Assembly: GCA_036365145.1 (NCBI GenBank)
Contig: JAEOAD010000001.1
Location: 100,661,501 to 100,725,500, forward strand
DNA length: 64,000 bases
Direction of reading: 5' to 3'
Source of the DNA: Orientallactaga sibirica
Taxonomy: Eukaryota; Chordata; Mammalia; Rodentia; Dipodidae
The notes under the pieces are model-generated. The model worked only from the letters and a program-made list of their open reading frames with translations. It was not told the DNA's origin and made no database searches. The position numbers and the translations under genes are program-made. Each line of letters opens with the position of its first letter. Position 1 is the first letter of the stretch. Below are positions 11,320-21,561 of the stretch, one piece after another.

Positions 11320-11352
11320 AGTCCCATGCTCTACTGACTGAGTTAGCCAGGC
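11320..11352 (-). other. tRNA-Lys(CUU)-like 5' half inside ERV, unit 1
   Basis: The sense strand reads 'gcctggctaactcagtcagt' followed by 'agagcatgggact'. This matches the first 33 nt of mammalian tRNA-Lys(CUU) as I remember it, with about three differences, all C-to-T or G-to-A. It ends where the anticodon would begin. It contains the A-box but no anticodon, T-arm or terminator, so it is not a tRNA gene. It is absent from the 55-57 kb copy. Confidence 0.65.
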
Positions 11353-11760
11353 TTGAATTATTAAGGGGGATAGATGGAACAATTGGTGTAAATGTATAGC
11401 TTGTTCTAAGGGTGGCAAGGAGGAGACAGCAATAAATTTGTCTACCTGTGAATCCCCATTAGCAATAAAGTCAGGCAGACCAGTGTGTGAGTGAATGTGC
11501 TCAGTAAGTCTGGAGGTGAATGGCCCATTGTATGTAAAAGGACCTGTTTCTGGGCTGCCTTATGGATAAAAGCCAGATCAGAGAAGGGGTGGGGTACCAG
11601 GGCCTGGATGTTGCCTCCAGCCCTACGTTAATGGGAAGGCAGTGAAGCGTGAGACAATGGTGTGTAGGACATAGCCATATAGACTTGAAAAGCAGGTTTT
11701 TTCTCCAGTCAACTGTTTCCAAGAATTTTCGTTTTTAATAGTCTTTCCTCGGGCATCCTC

Positions 11761-12500
11761 TCCATTGTTTTAATGTAAAGCAGTCAGGCCACCTTCCTTC
11801 CACCTTCCTTAAGATTGATAATGTGTTGACAACAGCAACTCCATTAACCTAAAATCAGTCTCAGTGTCTCTATAATTTTAACTTGCTTGAGGTTTGTTAA
11901 CTTAAAATTATAAAATCTCAGCCCATTATCTTTAGTCAAGCACATCAGTCCGCTATAAATTTAATCTTGATCAAACTTTTTGGGCCTGGGTAGCAAAATG
12001 TAGCCATTCCTTATGTTAATAACCCAGTTCCAATAAAGTCCTTTGTATTTTTTCCTTCTAAGGCTAAAGAGGGGGAGGGGTAGTTGTGAGCACTACTGCC
12101 ACAGGTGGTGGTTATGGGCTGAAAAGACAACGCGCCTGTGGCAGTTTGGGTGGCAGCCTTGGGAGGAATGAGATTTTAAAAGCCAGTTTTAGTTTTTCCT
12201 TACAGTTCCTTACAGTTAAGGGCAGAAATGAACTCCTCCATGGAGAAACCTTTAAGGCTGGCAATTATGGCAAGGAGGACTGAGTTAATCCATGGGGCTA
12301 AAACAAGAGTTTTGTCCCAAAAGCCATGGAGGTTTTTTTTGTTTTACTTTTCAGCCACATTGCAGGAGGAGTATTCATAAAATCAGGGCAATAGTAATAC
12401 ACATGAGTACAACACAAGCATAAAGGCCCCCAAAATAGCTAAACATGCTGCAGAATTAAGTTCATGTTTAGATCCGTGATGGCCAGATGAGCCTGTGTCC
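11761..12500 (-). other. ERV interior without recognisable coding, unit 1
   Basis: Region between the leader frame and the RNase H remnant. Gag, protease and RT would be expected here in a complete provirus, but no gag, protease or RT motif is visible in any frame. The short plus-strand frame at 12086-12283 is antisense and incidental. Confidence 0.6.
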
Positions 12501-12764
12501 TTAGGGGATGGCTCTATGATACCAAACACAGTACAGATGGGAGCAGATATCCCCAACAGGTTTGTTCTGTCTTATGAGATGGAGCCCCCACTCAAATGAG
12601 GGGTCAAAACGCTTAGAGTCTCCTCCAGGTCTGCCCACATGGTGTGTCCACCAGGAACGTATGACCCGTTCAGAAATACAGGCGCCGCAGATGCAGCTTG
12701 CCAGCAACCCAGAAGTGAAAAGAAAGAGAAAGGAAACAAAAAAGATGTTGATAAGCAAGGACAA
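12501..12764 (-). pseudogene. ERV leader-proximal frame with signal-like start, unit 1
   Basis: 87-codon open frame beginning about 120 nt after the primer binding site. Residues 3-22 are strongly hydrophobic ('LLINIFFVSFLFLFTSGLLA'), like a signal peptide or anchor. The rest has no domain I recognise. In the 55744 copy a different frame of the same DNA is open for 186 codons, so which frame was ancestral is unclear. A remnant of an Env start or a non-coding leader are both possible. Confidence 0.4.
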
Positions 12765-12887
12765 GTTACAGAAGCAAAGGTCAGAACATTAGATATGAAG
12801 ATTACCTCATAATTTATGAGGGTACACCCATCTGCAGTCTGATTGGTCCGTCAGCGTACTTCCGTGTTCTTCTGTAGGCAGGAGAGT

Positions 12888-12905
12888 TCCTCACATGGGG
12901 CACCA
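12888..12905 (-). other. ERV primer binding site, unit 1
   Basis: Sense 'tggtgccccatgtgagga', three nt after the 5' LTR (spacer gac). By eye the best match is the complement of the tRNA-Lys1,2 3' end (about 13 of 18). tRNA-Arg(CCU) and tRNA-Phe are only slightly worse. The identical sequence occurs at 16395-16412 and 55603-55620, so the divergence is a property of the family. Confidence 0.65.
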
Positions 12906-12908
12906 GTC

Positions 12909-13306
12909 TGCTGGTTTCCCTCCCCGGCAGATAGAGCTGAAGAGAGCCTGACCAGTGGCTCCTCTTGAGGCTGAGTGGATGATGGGTGTCAGTGGCTCAG
13001 ACCCTCCCCCAAAACACCGGAGAGAAAAACACACTGGGCCGGGAGTCTTGTTGAGGCAGGAACTCATTTTATTATAATGGGAAGGTGTTTATATAGTTTT
13101 GAGAAAGAGGGTAGGTCTCAGGATGGGAAAAAGGTGTAAGGGCCAATATTATTTCACCACATCAGCAATAGCTGGGTGAGGCAGTTTCAGCTTAGGCCTT
13201 GCTGAGTCACTCTTAAGTGGAAGTAGGCCAAAGACAGGTCACTAAACTCTAGTCAGGCTCAGAAAATTCTACTAGGCCTCACACCTGGGCCTCTTAGGGC
13301 CCAACA
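12909..13306 (-). repeat. ERV LTR B (shared middle LTR)
   Basis: 398 bp. It serves as 5' LTR for unit 1 and 3' LTR for unit 2. Where LTRs A and C differ, B matches C at some sites and A at others in an interspersed pattern. It therefore looks like the family consensus rather than a simple one-crossover hybrid. Contains the same TATA-like box and poly(A) signal. Confidence 0.9.
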
Positions 13307-13318
13307 TCTCCCCCTTTT
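13307..13318 (-). other. ERV polypurine tract, unit 2
   Basis: Identical to the tract at 9801-9812, directly before LTR B in the sense direction. Confidence 0.85.
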
Positions 13319-13378
13319 GCTTTTGTAAGAACGGTGGAGATCATGGACCCTGTCTTAGGTTGTCCCCCTCTGGGGATC

Positions 13379-13783
13379 TTACCCGTCACTGGATACTATG
13401 ACTCTAGCCCGTTGAAAATCCACTCCATGACCTGTCTTAGGTTGTCTCAGCCTGTCTGAGATCTTACCCATCATTGGTTTGATGGAGGGCAGGGGAGGGA
13501 CGCTAGGTTGACAGCCAGTCAGAGGAAGAGCCTGGCTCCTGAGTTGCGAGCCTGTGGTATTTTGACCTGATTGAAGTTTAATTGTCTCCAGCTTTTGGTG
13601 AATGAATTGTGTAATCTTATTAATTACACAGGGCCTGATAGTGAGGATAAGAAGAAGGAGAAGGAGGATTCCAAGGGGAGGGAGAAGGTAGGGTAAAAAG
13701 CCATGTAAGCCCGTCCACAGCAGGTTGTCTTGGAAGTCTCGTCGCCTCTTTTTCAAATCTTTCTGGAGCTTTTTTGGCTTCAT
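13379..13783 (-). pseudogene. Env TM remnant: membrane anchor and cytoplasmic tail, unit 2
   Basis: 134 codons, predicted protein identical to 9873-10277: pre-membrane 'WTGLHGF', hydrophobic span, 'PCVINKITQFIHQ' tail, and a long C-terminal extension with 'SQALPLTGCQPSVPPLPS'. SU and most of TM are missing, so it is defective for entry. The start codon overlaps the integrase stop as ATGA. Identity between units reflects recent duplication or homogenisation, not necessarily selection. Confidence 0.75.
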
Positions 13784-14376
13784 TTGGGTCTAGCAGCATC
13801 CACACCTCCAATTGTTCCTGGGGAAGAAACAGAGGCACAGTTCTCAGGGGTGGAACACTCCCTGGAGAGTTGATTGTTATTGTCCCCTTGTTGGGGTAAA
13901 TATTTTAAGTCTCTTGCTGGTACCCAAATGGGTCTTTTTTCCTCTTGAGGAAAGACACATCTAAACCCTCTCCGTGCTGTGAGGAGGGGATCTGGGCCTC
14001 TCCAGGCCCCAGTCAATGGGTCCCTCAATTTGACCCAGATGGAGCTGTAAGTAACATCTGAGGTCCAATGTTTTTGAAAAGGGGACAAGTGTCTATCTTC
14101 TTTAGAAAAATTTAAAATATTTAGGGTTAATAATACCTTTTTTAGTTGGTCGTGTGGGGGTAAGGATCCCCCCTTTAGTTCTTGTAATTGAGATTTGAGA
14201 GTTTCATCATATCTTTCCATGATGACTTGGCACTGTGGGTTATATGGGATGCTTGTGGAAAGTGAGATTTTCCAGGTTTGGAGGAAATTTATAAAGGCCC
14301 TGCTTACAAAGCAGGAACCATTATTAGAAAATTTGATTTGATCTGGCAATCCAAGGGTGGGAAAGCATTGAAGCAT
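13780..14376 (-). pseudogene. ERV integrase C-terminal half, unit 2 (open, 198 codons)
   Basis: Uninterrupted version of the split unit 1 frame. It starts inside the catalytic core. Residues about 17-20 read SNNG where the family has TDNG, so the second catalytic Asp is lost; 'MERYDETLK' keeps the Glu. A C-terminal DNA-binding-type domain ends near 'WVPARDLKYLPQQ'. The zinc-binding domain and first Asp lie upstream in other frames. It cannot be an active integrase. Confidence 0.8.
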
Positions 14377-14611
14377 ATGGCTAATAGCATGTTTAGTCTT
14401 TTCCCCGGCATGTGCCGATGTCCAGTAAGCATGGGAGAAAGTATCAACTGAGAGAAAAATATATTTAAGTTTTCCAAATGGAGAATAGTGTGTAACATCA
14501 ATCTGTCAAAGGTGATTAAGGTGTAGCCCTTGAGGATTGGCTCCTGTAGTTTTAAGAGGAGGTACCTGGAGGAAAGGCTGACAGGATTTGTAAATTTGGA
14601 CAATTTTCTTT

Positions 14612-14809
14612 CTAGGGGAAGTTCCATAATGGCAGAAGAAGTTGGCCTCCCTTAGGGTCAAATCAATCAGCCACACAACACACAGAAGCAAAACTACAGC
14701 CAAAAACTCCAGCACACTTTAGGAACTCCTACTAGGCACACTTTGTATATCTTTACAATGGAATCTCAAACCCACCATCAACACCTTAAGATTAGCCCCC
14801 AGTGACATT
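14612..14809 (-). repeat. URR1-like segment captured inside ERV integrase, unit 2
   Basis: Same segment and same junctions as 11104-11302, lacking one A near 14688. Confidence 0.88.
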
Positions 14810-14826
14810 AAGTAGGAAGTGGGCTT

Positions 14827-14859
14827 AGTCCCATGCTCTACTGACTGAGTTAGCCAGGC
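14827..14859 (-). other. tRNA-Lys(CUU)-like 5' half inside ERV, unit 2
   Basis: Identical to 11320-11352. 33 nt matching the D-arm half of tRNA-Lys, next to the captured URR1-like segment. Not a functional tRNA gene. Confidence 0.65.
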
Positions 14860-15270
14860 TTGAATTATTAAGGGGGATAGATGGAACAATTGGTGTAAAT
14901 GTATAGCTTGTTCTAAGGGTGGCAAGGAGGAGACAGCAATAAATTTGTCTACCTGTGAATCCCCATTAGCAATAAAGTCAGGCAGACCAGTGTGTGAGTG
15001 AATGTGCTCAGTAAGTCTGGAGGTGAATGGCCCATTGTATGTAAAAGGACCTGTTTCTGGGCTGCCTTATGGATAAAAGCCAGATCAGAGAGGGGGTGGG
15101 GTACCAGGGCCTGGATGTTGCCTCCAGCCCTACGTTAATGGGAAGGCAGTGAAGCGTGAGACAATGGTGTGTAGGACATAGCCATATAGACTTGAAAAGC
15201 AGGTTTTTTCTCCAGTCAACTGTTTCCAAGAATTTTCGTTTTTAATAGTCTTTCCTCGGGCATCCTCTCC

Positions 15271-16007
15271 ATTGTTTTAATGTAAAGCAGTCAGGCCACC
15301 TTCCTTCCACCTTCCTTAAGATTGATAATGTGTTGACAACAGCAACTCCATTAACCTAAAATCAGTCTCAGTGTCTCTATAATTTTAACTTGCTTGAGGT
15401 TTGTTAACTTAAAATTATAAAATCTCAGCCCATTATCTTTAGTCAAGCACATCAGTCCGCTATAAATTTAATCTTGATCAAACTTTTTGGGCCTGGGTAG
15501 CAAAATGTAGCCATTCCTTATGTTAATAACCCAGTTCCAATAAAGTCCTTTGTATTTTTTCCTTCTAAGGCTAAAGAGGGGGAGGGGTAGTTGTGAGCAC
15601 TACTGCCACAGGTGGTGGTTACGGGCTGAAAAGACAACGCGCCTGTGGCAGTTTGGGTGGCAGCCTTGGGAGGAATGAGATTTTAAAAGCCAGTTTTAGT
15701 TTTTCCTTACAGTTCCTTACAGTTAAGGGCAGAAATGAACTCCTCCATGGAGAAACCTTTAAGGCTGGCAATTATGGCAAGGAGGACTGAGTTAATCCAT
15801 GGGGCTAAAACAAGAGTTTTGTCCCAAAAGCCATGGAGGTTTTTTTTGTTTTACTTTTCAGCCACATTGCAGGAGGAGTATTCATAAAATCAGGGCAATA
15901 GTAATACACATGAGTACAACACAAGCATAAAGGCCCCCAAAATAGCTAAACATGCTGCAGAATTAAGTTCATGTTTAGATCCGTGATGGCCAGATGAGCC
16001 TGTGTCC
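15271..16007 (-). other. ERV interior without recognisable coding, unit 2
   Basis: Near-identical to 11761-12500. No gag, protease or RT motif in any frame. Confidence 0.6.
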
Positions 16008-16271
16008 TTAGGGGATGGCTCTATGATACCAAACACAGTACAGATGGGAGCAGATATCCCCAACAGGTTTGTTCTGTCTTATGAGATGGAGCCCCCACTC
16101 AAATGAGGGGTCAAAACGCTTAGAGTCTCCTCCAGGTCTGCCCACATGGTGTGTCCACCAGGAACGTATGACCCGTTCAGAAATACAGGCGCCGCAGATG
16201 CAGCTTGCCAGCAACCCAGAAGTGAAAAGAAAGAGAAAGGAAACAAAAAAGATGTTGATAAGCAAGGACAA
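16008..16271 (-). pseudogene. ERV leader-proximal frame with signal-like start, unit 2
   Basis: Same 87-codon frame as 12501-12764, with the same predicted protein. Hydrophobic N-terminus, cysteine-containing middle ('SCICGACISERV'), no recognised domain. Confidence 0.4.
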
Positions 16272-16394
16272 GTTACAGAAGCAAAGGTCAGAACATTAGA
16301 TATGAAGATTACCTCATAATTTATGAGGGTACACCCATCTGCAGTCTGATTGGCCCGTCAGCGTACTTCCGTGTTCTTCTGTAGGCAGGAGAGT

Positions 16395-16412
16395 TCCTCA
16401 CATGGGGCACCA
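16395..16412 (-). other. ERV primer binding site, unit 2
   Basis: Identical to 12888-12905, three nt inside LTR C. Confidence 0.65.
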
Positions 16413-16415
16413 GTC

Positions 16416-16817
16416 TGCTGGTTTCCCTCCCCCGGCAGATAGAGCTGAAGAGAGAGCCTGACCAGTGGCTCCTCTTGAGGCTGAGTGGATGATGGGTGTC
16501 GGCGGCTCAGACCCTCCCCCAAAACACCGGAGAGAAAAACACACTGGGCCGGGAGTCTTGTTGAGGCAGGAACTCATTTTATTATAATGGGAAGGTGTTT
16601 ATATAGTTTTGAGAAAGAGGGTGGGTCTCAGGATGGGAAAAAGGTGTAAGGGCCAATATTATTTCACCACATCAGCAGTAGCTGGGTGGAGGCAGTTTCA
16701 GCTTAGGCCTTGCTGAGTCACTCTTAAGTGGAAGTAGGCCAAAGACAGGTCACTAAACTCTAGTCAGGCTCAGATAGTTCCACTAGGCCTCACACCTGGG
16801 CCTCTTAGGGCCCAATA
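16416..16817 (-). repeat. ERV LTR C (5' LTR of the array)
   Basis: 402 bp. Its outer terminus reads 'gggcccaata' rather than 'gggcccaaca', so the terminal TG of the sense strand is mutated to TA. Private changes also at about 16501-16504, 16622 and 16774-16781. Followed directly by the target duplication tagcat. Confidence 0.9.
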
Positions 16818-17303
16818 TAGCATTACTATATGGGTGTGAACATTAAGAGAAGTGCTTGCTGGGCAGTTTGATGAGCATAGTATATACATTTAGCAGATGT
16901 TACACTCCTAGGGCTCATGACTACCGCTGTTATAGGTTTTCAGTAGTAGGGATGCATTCCCTTCCCTGGAGGGGGCCTCTAGTCCAATTAGAGAGTGGTT
17001 GCTTTCCCACATAACAGACATGCCACTATTGCACCCATTGTCTCATTTGGCCTGGCTGGCCAAATTTAAAGCTTGCAGTGTTCACTGATGAGTATCTTCA
17101 TTGGTGTTTTCTCTCTCTACCATTGAGCTTCTTGCAGCGTTGCTTTTTTGAGCTTTCTGTCAGCTGATCCACATCGAGGATGCTTTTAGCTCAGCTCCAG
17201 CAGGATTTCTCAGTGACCTTGCAACCCAAGTATGTGGAGTCTTCAGCAATAGGGTCTTATCATTTATTCCTGGTGGGAAACCAAGGGGCTCAGCAATGGC
17301 CTA
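16818..17303 (-). repeat. L1 3' UTR, second part (after the ERV array)
   Basis: Continues the L1 3' UTR interrupted at 9397. It matches 38795-39290 in order: 'gtgaacattaag', 'catgccactattgcacccat', 'gctttctgtcagctgatc', 'tcagcaatagggtcttatca'. Homology ends where an AT-rich run begins near 17303. Confidence 0.85.
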
Positions 17304-17644
17304 TAAATAAATAAATTAAATTAATTAATAAATAAAAATATTTTATAAGTAAATAAAATTTTCATTTGGCAGGCATTTTTCCTCACTTTTAGTAAAATAA
17401 ACATGTCATTTTCCAGTTAATTTGCTTCCAGTTTCTGATGGAGAAGTTAAATGAATCCCCATTTTGTGCATTTTTATACAAATTAGGTTTTGTTCTAATT
17501 CTGTTTTAAAAGATTTTTCTTCATTTCTAGTATACAGAAGTTGAATTGGCAGAAGTTGCACTGGATACACATTTCTTGACTCTTGTTCAGTCATTTATTA
17601 ATTTCTTTCTCTGCTTCAACTGAATTTCCAGAGTTTTTAGAATT

Positions 17645-18730
17645 GTTACTTTTTTTGAATTTTTTTTGTTTCTATTATTCTGATTTTACATTCATAGAAT
17701 TGGTTCCATTGTCCTCCTCCCTGTCCTCCTTCTTCCAAAGGGACCCTCATCAATGGGGAATGTGGGTGGTGCATTGGGGGGTCGTCAAGTGTTCTGGGGG
17801 GTAGGCTTAATGCTCCAACTTGTGACTCTAACAATCTTTCTGCCCCCTCTTCTGTGAGTTTCCCTGAGCCACATTGGGGTCATTTTAGTTCTGCTTCAGT
17901 GATGAGGTTTTGGTAGCCTCTGTGTCTCTGGATGTCTGGCTTAGTTGGAGTTGGATGTTCTCTGTGTTTATATCCTTCAGCCTTTTTTACTGTCGTGATC
18001 ACCATGAACGCTGTATTCTTGCCCTTCCCCTGCATTGTTCTATGGTTTCAGCTGCGACCCTCATGAGGTGCAATTAGCTGGTCCTCCCATCAGGTTCGTT
18101 GTCCATCTGAAAAAAAGATAAGCAAATTCTCCAATGGAGATTGAAGTTAGTACTAGCTAGAAGGGATGACCATATATGTTTTGGAGGGAATTTTATATGT
18201 GTCAGCTGTCTTCTAGCCCACATTTGGTGGTATCTTGAACTTGGAGACTGAGCTCATTTTGTGTACCTGGTTTTGACTTATTTCCCAGTTCCAGCAATGT
18301 GTTCCATTCTACTGAGTGGATCTATTAGTCAAATCAAGAGCAATTGGTTACCCACCATGGCTGTTTGCCACTACTGCACTTGTATGAGCATTATGTCATT
18401 TTGTTACCTACTGGGTATCTTAGTCTGCAAGATGTTTGGACCAATGTCGGACATTTTTCCCCAGCTGCTAGTGTAGCACCCCCTGGTACTAGACTAGCTA
18501 ACTGTCTGGGGTCTGACCCTCTTCCAGGTTCTGGCCAGGTCTCTCTGTGTTTGGTCTCACACACGTATGCTATCTTCAACAGTAGGGTCTTACCATTAAC
18601 CTTTAGTGGGTCACCAAGAACTCTTTCAGAAGTCTGTCTTTTTTGGGAAACCTTGTAGGTGTCTTGGATCAAGAGCTCATTGTGGAAGTTAACCCCGTGC
18701 TGGCACTCAGAGTTATAAGTCTGCACCTAG
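17645..18730 (-). repeat. L1 3' UTR, another subfamily
   Basis: Antisense L1 3' UTR related to 47705-48148: 'cctcctccctgtcctcc', 'catcaatggggaatg', 'ctttctgccccctcttc', 'gtctctggatgtctggctta', 'gtcgtgatcacca'. It extends further than the second copy, to 'gaagttaaccccgtgctggc'. No ORF2 is attached, so it is 5'-truncated. Confidence 0.75.
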
Positions 18731-18780
18731 GAAGATGAGGGAAGAAAAAGATAGATAATATAAAAGAGAAAGTGAGTATA

Positions 18781-18852
18781 GAGAGGAGAGGGAGAGAGAG
18801 AGAGAGTGAGTGAGTGAGAGGGAGAGAGAGAGAGAGAAAAGAGAAAGAGAAG
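18781..18852. repeat. (GA)n-rich simple repeat
   Basis: Runs of gagaga interrupted by gtgagtgagtgag, next to the L1 3' UTR piece. Confidence 0.95.
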
Positions 18853-19736
18853 CAGGACAAGATTAGGGTTAGCCTTCATGATGCTCTCTCCAGATTCCTG
18901 TGGTTCAGGTGTTCCCTCTGCAGGCCTGCTGAAGGATCAATGTTTTAGCCTGTTGTTCAGAGTAAAGGGTTTTATAGTATCTTTTCTTTTTGGGTCCCAA
19001 TTACTTTTGATGAACATTTTTCAAATAATGACAATATCAACCTGTTCCATTACTTCATTTTTGTTGAATTCTGACTTGATGAATGTTATTATGCTTGACC
19101 CACCTCATAACTTGCTGATGCTATTTTCTTCCTTTACTCCTTCTTATTCCACATATTCTATTGTGTGTCTTTTATGTATATCTTTCATTATATCTACTGT
19201 AGTGTTTAATCCTAAGTATATTTGATTTTTCATGTTTAACCATATCCCTTAAAGCCTTTAATCTCTTTTCTATAAATTCATCATTTCCAATGTACTTTTA
19301 GCTTACTTACCAGTTATTTTAAAATCTTTTTCAAAGCCCTTGCTGGTTTTAACATCTGGATAATTTGAGATTCTTACTGCATATTAAGATTTATCTTCAC
19401 TTATGGTGATATTTTCTATTTTTAACATGCATTATTGTTTATTTCAAATTCATTTAAGGCAAAGTGGGTCTATTATAGTTTTCTGAAGACTACTGATTTT
19501 GTGTTTCTATTAGAATTAAGGAATTAAATCACTGGAACATCAGACTAATCATGAAGAGCAGATGTCAGTAAATTACATTTCTGGGCCAAAGCTAAGATCA
19601 ACCACTGTGTGTTTTCATAAAGTTTTATTGGAACATCACAATACTTCTTTTTTTAGGTATTATGGATGAATTCTCTGAGGTCAAACAGCAGAAGGTCATT
19701 GCTAAAGAGACCCCATGTCTTAAGAAGCCTAAAATA
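18853..19736. other. Mostly unassigned; possible old hAT relic near 19560-19650
   Basis: AT-rich. The stretch 'cataaagttttattggaaca' near 19616-19635 recalls the end of an ancient hAT-Tip100 type DNA transposon, but the match is short. A 115-codon frame at 18878-19225 is hydrophobic with no motif and looks like chance in T-rich DNA. Confidence 0.35.
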
Positions 19737-19747
19737 TTAAGTATCTC

Positions 19748-19967
19748 AGGGATGGAGAGATGGCTCAGCAGTTAAGGTGCTTGCCTGCAAAGCCTAAAGA
19801 CCCGAGTTCTATTCCCCAGTACCTATGGGTAGCCAGATGCACAAAATGGTACATGCATCTAGAGTCCATTTGTAGCATCTGGAGGTCCTGGCACACCCAT
19901 TGTCTCTACCAGTCTCTCTTTTATCTCTCTCTGCTTGCAAATACATAAATAAAAATATTTTAAACAC
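19748..19967 (+). repeat. Dip-like SINE
   Basis: 'ggagagatggctcagcagtt', 'aaggtgcttgcctgcaaagc', 'gttctattccccagtacc', CT-rich 3' part, 'gcaaatacataaataaaaat' tail. Near-perfect duplication 'attaagtatct' / 'attaagtgtct' at 19737 and 19968. Confidence 0.95.
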
Positions 19968-19978
19968 ATTAAGTGTCT

Positions 19979-21546
19979 GGACTTTTATGGAGACTGTTTA
20001 CAAACCTCTATTCTATGATATAACTTGAGGTATATTTTACCAAAAATAAAGAAGTTCCCAGATGAGTCAAATGCTAACTAAACTTGGGTAGAAATGACCC
20101 TATTAACTTATCACTGACATTTCTGAAATGTTTTCATTGTGGATTTTTGGGTGGACATTGGAGGACAACTCTGCACACAAAGCATGCAATTTAAACTTAC
20201 TGGCATAATCACAGTGCCTTCAGCATGCCTATCAGTATGTTTAAATCAATACAATCTCTGTGTTTAAAAAAGGAATAAAAATTACTCATAGGCCAGCTGT
20301 TAGAAATTTTAAACCTTGAAAGTATGTAAAGATAGCTATACTCTGAATTCAAATCACATTTATCATATTTTTGTTATTTTCCTCACTTTGCTTTGTTTGG
20401 TTCCTTTTCCTTTCTCCTGTAACTGGGTTTTATCTGCATGACCAAGAATATACTTGGCCATTCAAAGCAAGGAGACCTAACAACCAGATAAGGCATACAA
20501 CATAATTTACTCTGGGACAATGTACAAGTATTTTCAGATATCAATTGAAGAAATTTTGTACATAAATGAGGTGGGAAATGGTCATTAATCAAGCACAAGC
20601 TGCCTATTTCTCTTAGGACATGAAATCAATACTGGTCAAATTTTCTATTTCTCAAAAGGCAATTTCGCTAAGCACCATGCAAGAGCTTCATGGGCAGGGT
20701 TCCTGGAGGTGGACTGCTTGGCATGCAAGAGCATCATCCTCTCTAAGTATTGGGCAGAAAGAACTTTAAATTGTGAATCAATTTGCTGATTGAGAAGTAA
20801 AGACAATAAAACACCAATTCTATTCTATGGAAACTCATCCTGTGTGAGACAGTGGATATGGGCAGATGAACTTTGCAGTTTCACGTTGCAGATATTTAGA
20901 AAAAAATTATAACTCTCCACTCCTAAAATAAACATATAACCAATGAGAAACTCCTTTACCAACAATAAATATGATAAAATCAGATAAAATATTTGAAAAA
21001 CACATAAGAAAATTATTTAAGTACTTAAATAGTACTTACTATAAAATAGGAAAATACATATCAAATAGGTTAATATTCAAAATATTGTACAGCAAACATA
21101 TTAAATACTGGTTTCCAATAACAAAACTTATTTAAATGCTAAGATTTACTGCTAATATATTTTATTAGCAAGAATACTGTTGAGATATTTTCTCCATGAA
21201 GACATATATCTGAAAATTATATTGTTCTTTCAATGGAATGTAAGGCAGTTACTACCATAATAATGGCAATTAAACTTATACTCTCTTCTTAAGAAAGTCA
21301 ATTTGCTAACTGGAGTATAAATGTGCTATTACACATGAATATATATCATTATTTAATATGCATAAATATATATATTTACACAAGAGGTTGTTGTGTGATG
21401 ATGCTATAGCTTTTATCTACTGCATAACTTATTTAGTATACAAAATATAAATTATTTTTATAATCATTTAAATAGAATAATTGAATTTTCAACACCATAT
21501 AAAACATATCCCCTTTTATAGTTTTTCTCATATCATTACTTCCTAT
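19979..21546. other. No recognisable feature; AT-rich
   Basis: Strongly AT-rich, especially 20900-21480. No credible coding region and no repeat I can name. Frames here are short and lack motifs. Confidence 0.5.
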
Positions 21547-21561
21547 TACTCTGTCATTCTT

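Larger units (their letters stand above)
10869..11760 (-). pseudogene. ERV RNase H/integrase N-terminal region, unit 1
   Basis: Decayed pol. In sense order it holds an RNase H end ('ALIHKAAQKQ'-like frame), an integrase zinc-binding HH segment (about 11350-11420), then foreign sequence (tRNA-like 11320-11352 and URR1-like 11104-11302), then the CxxC region ('YKSCQPFLQVPP', about 11055-11095), the first catalytic Asp ('IDVTHYSPFGKLKY', about 10950-11000) and 'VDTFSHAYW'. Multiple stops and frameshifts. Compared with the 55-57 kb copy, about 190 bp just after the URR1-like block is missing. Confidence 0.75.
14377..15270 (-). pseudogene. ERV RNase H/integrase N-terminal region, unit 2
   Basis: Near-identical partner of 10869-11760, with the same stops, the same URR1-like and tRNA-like inserts and the same roughly 190-bp deletion relative to the 57-kb copy. 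I noticed only one single-base indel (near 14688) and one substitution (near 15092) between the two units across this region. Confidence 0.75.
9392..16823 (-). mobile_element. Tandem betaretrovirus-like ERV: LTR-int-LTR-int-LTR
   Basis: A three-LTR array on the minus strand (LTR 9398-9800, interior 9801-12908, LTR 12909-13306, interior 13307-16415, LTR 16416-16817). The target duplication tagcat lies at both outer ends (9392-9397 and 16818-16823), so the array occupies one integration site. Each interior has, in sense order, a primer binding site, a leader frame, a decayed RNase H-integrase region, the end of integrase, the membrane anchor and tail of Env, and a purine tract. Gag, protease, most RT and Env SU are missing, so both units are defective. 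Pol looks betaretrovirus-like (class II). The Env tail looks like the gamma-type TM found in type-D viruses. Confidence 0.9.

Noticed and set aside
11320..11352. A functional tRNA-Lys gene
   Set aside because: Only the first 33 nt are present, with no anticodon, T-arm, B-box or terminator.
12562..12792. 76-codon plus-strand frame, repeated at 16069-16299
   Set aside because: Antisense of the ERV leader region; repeated only because the ERV unit is duplicated.
12909..13306. Middle LTR as a simple crossover hybrid of the outer LTRs
   Set aside because: Its matches to LTRs A and C alternate along its length rather than switching once, by eye.
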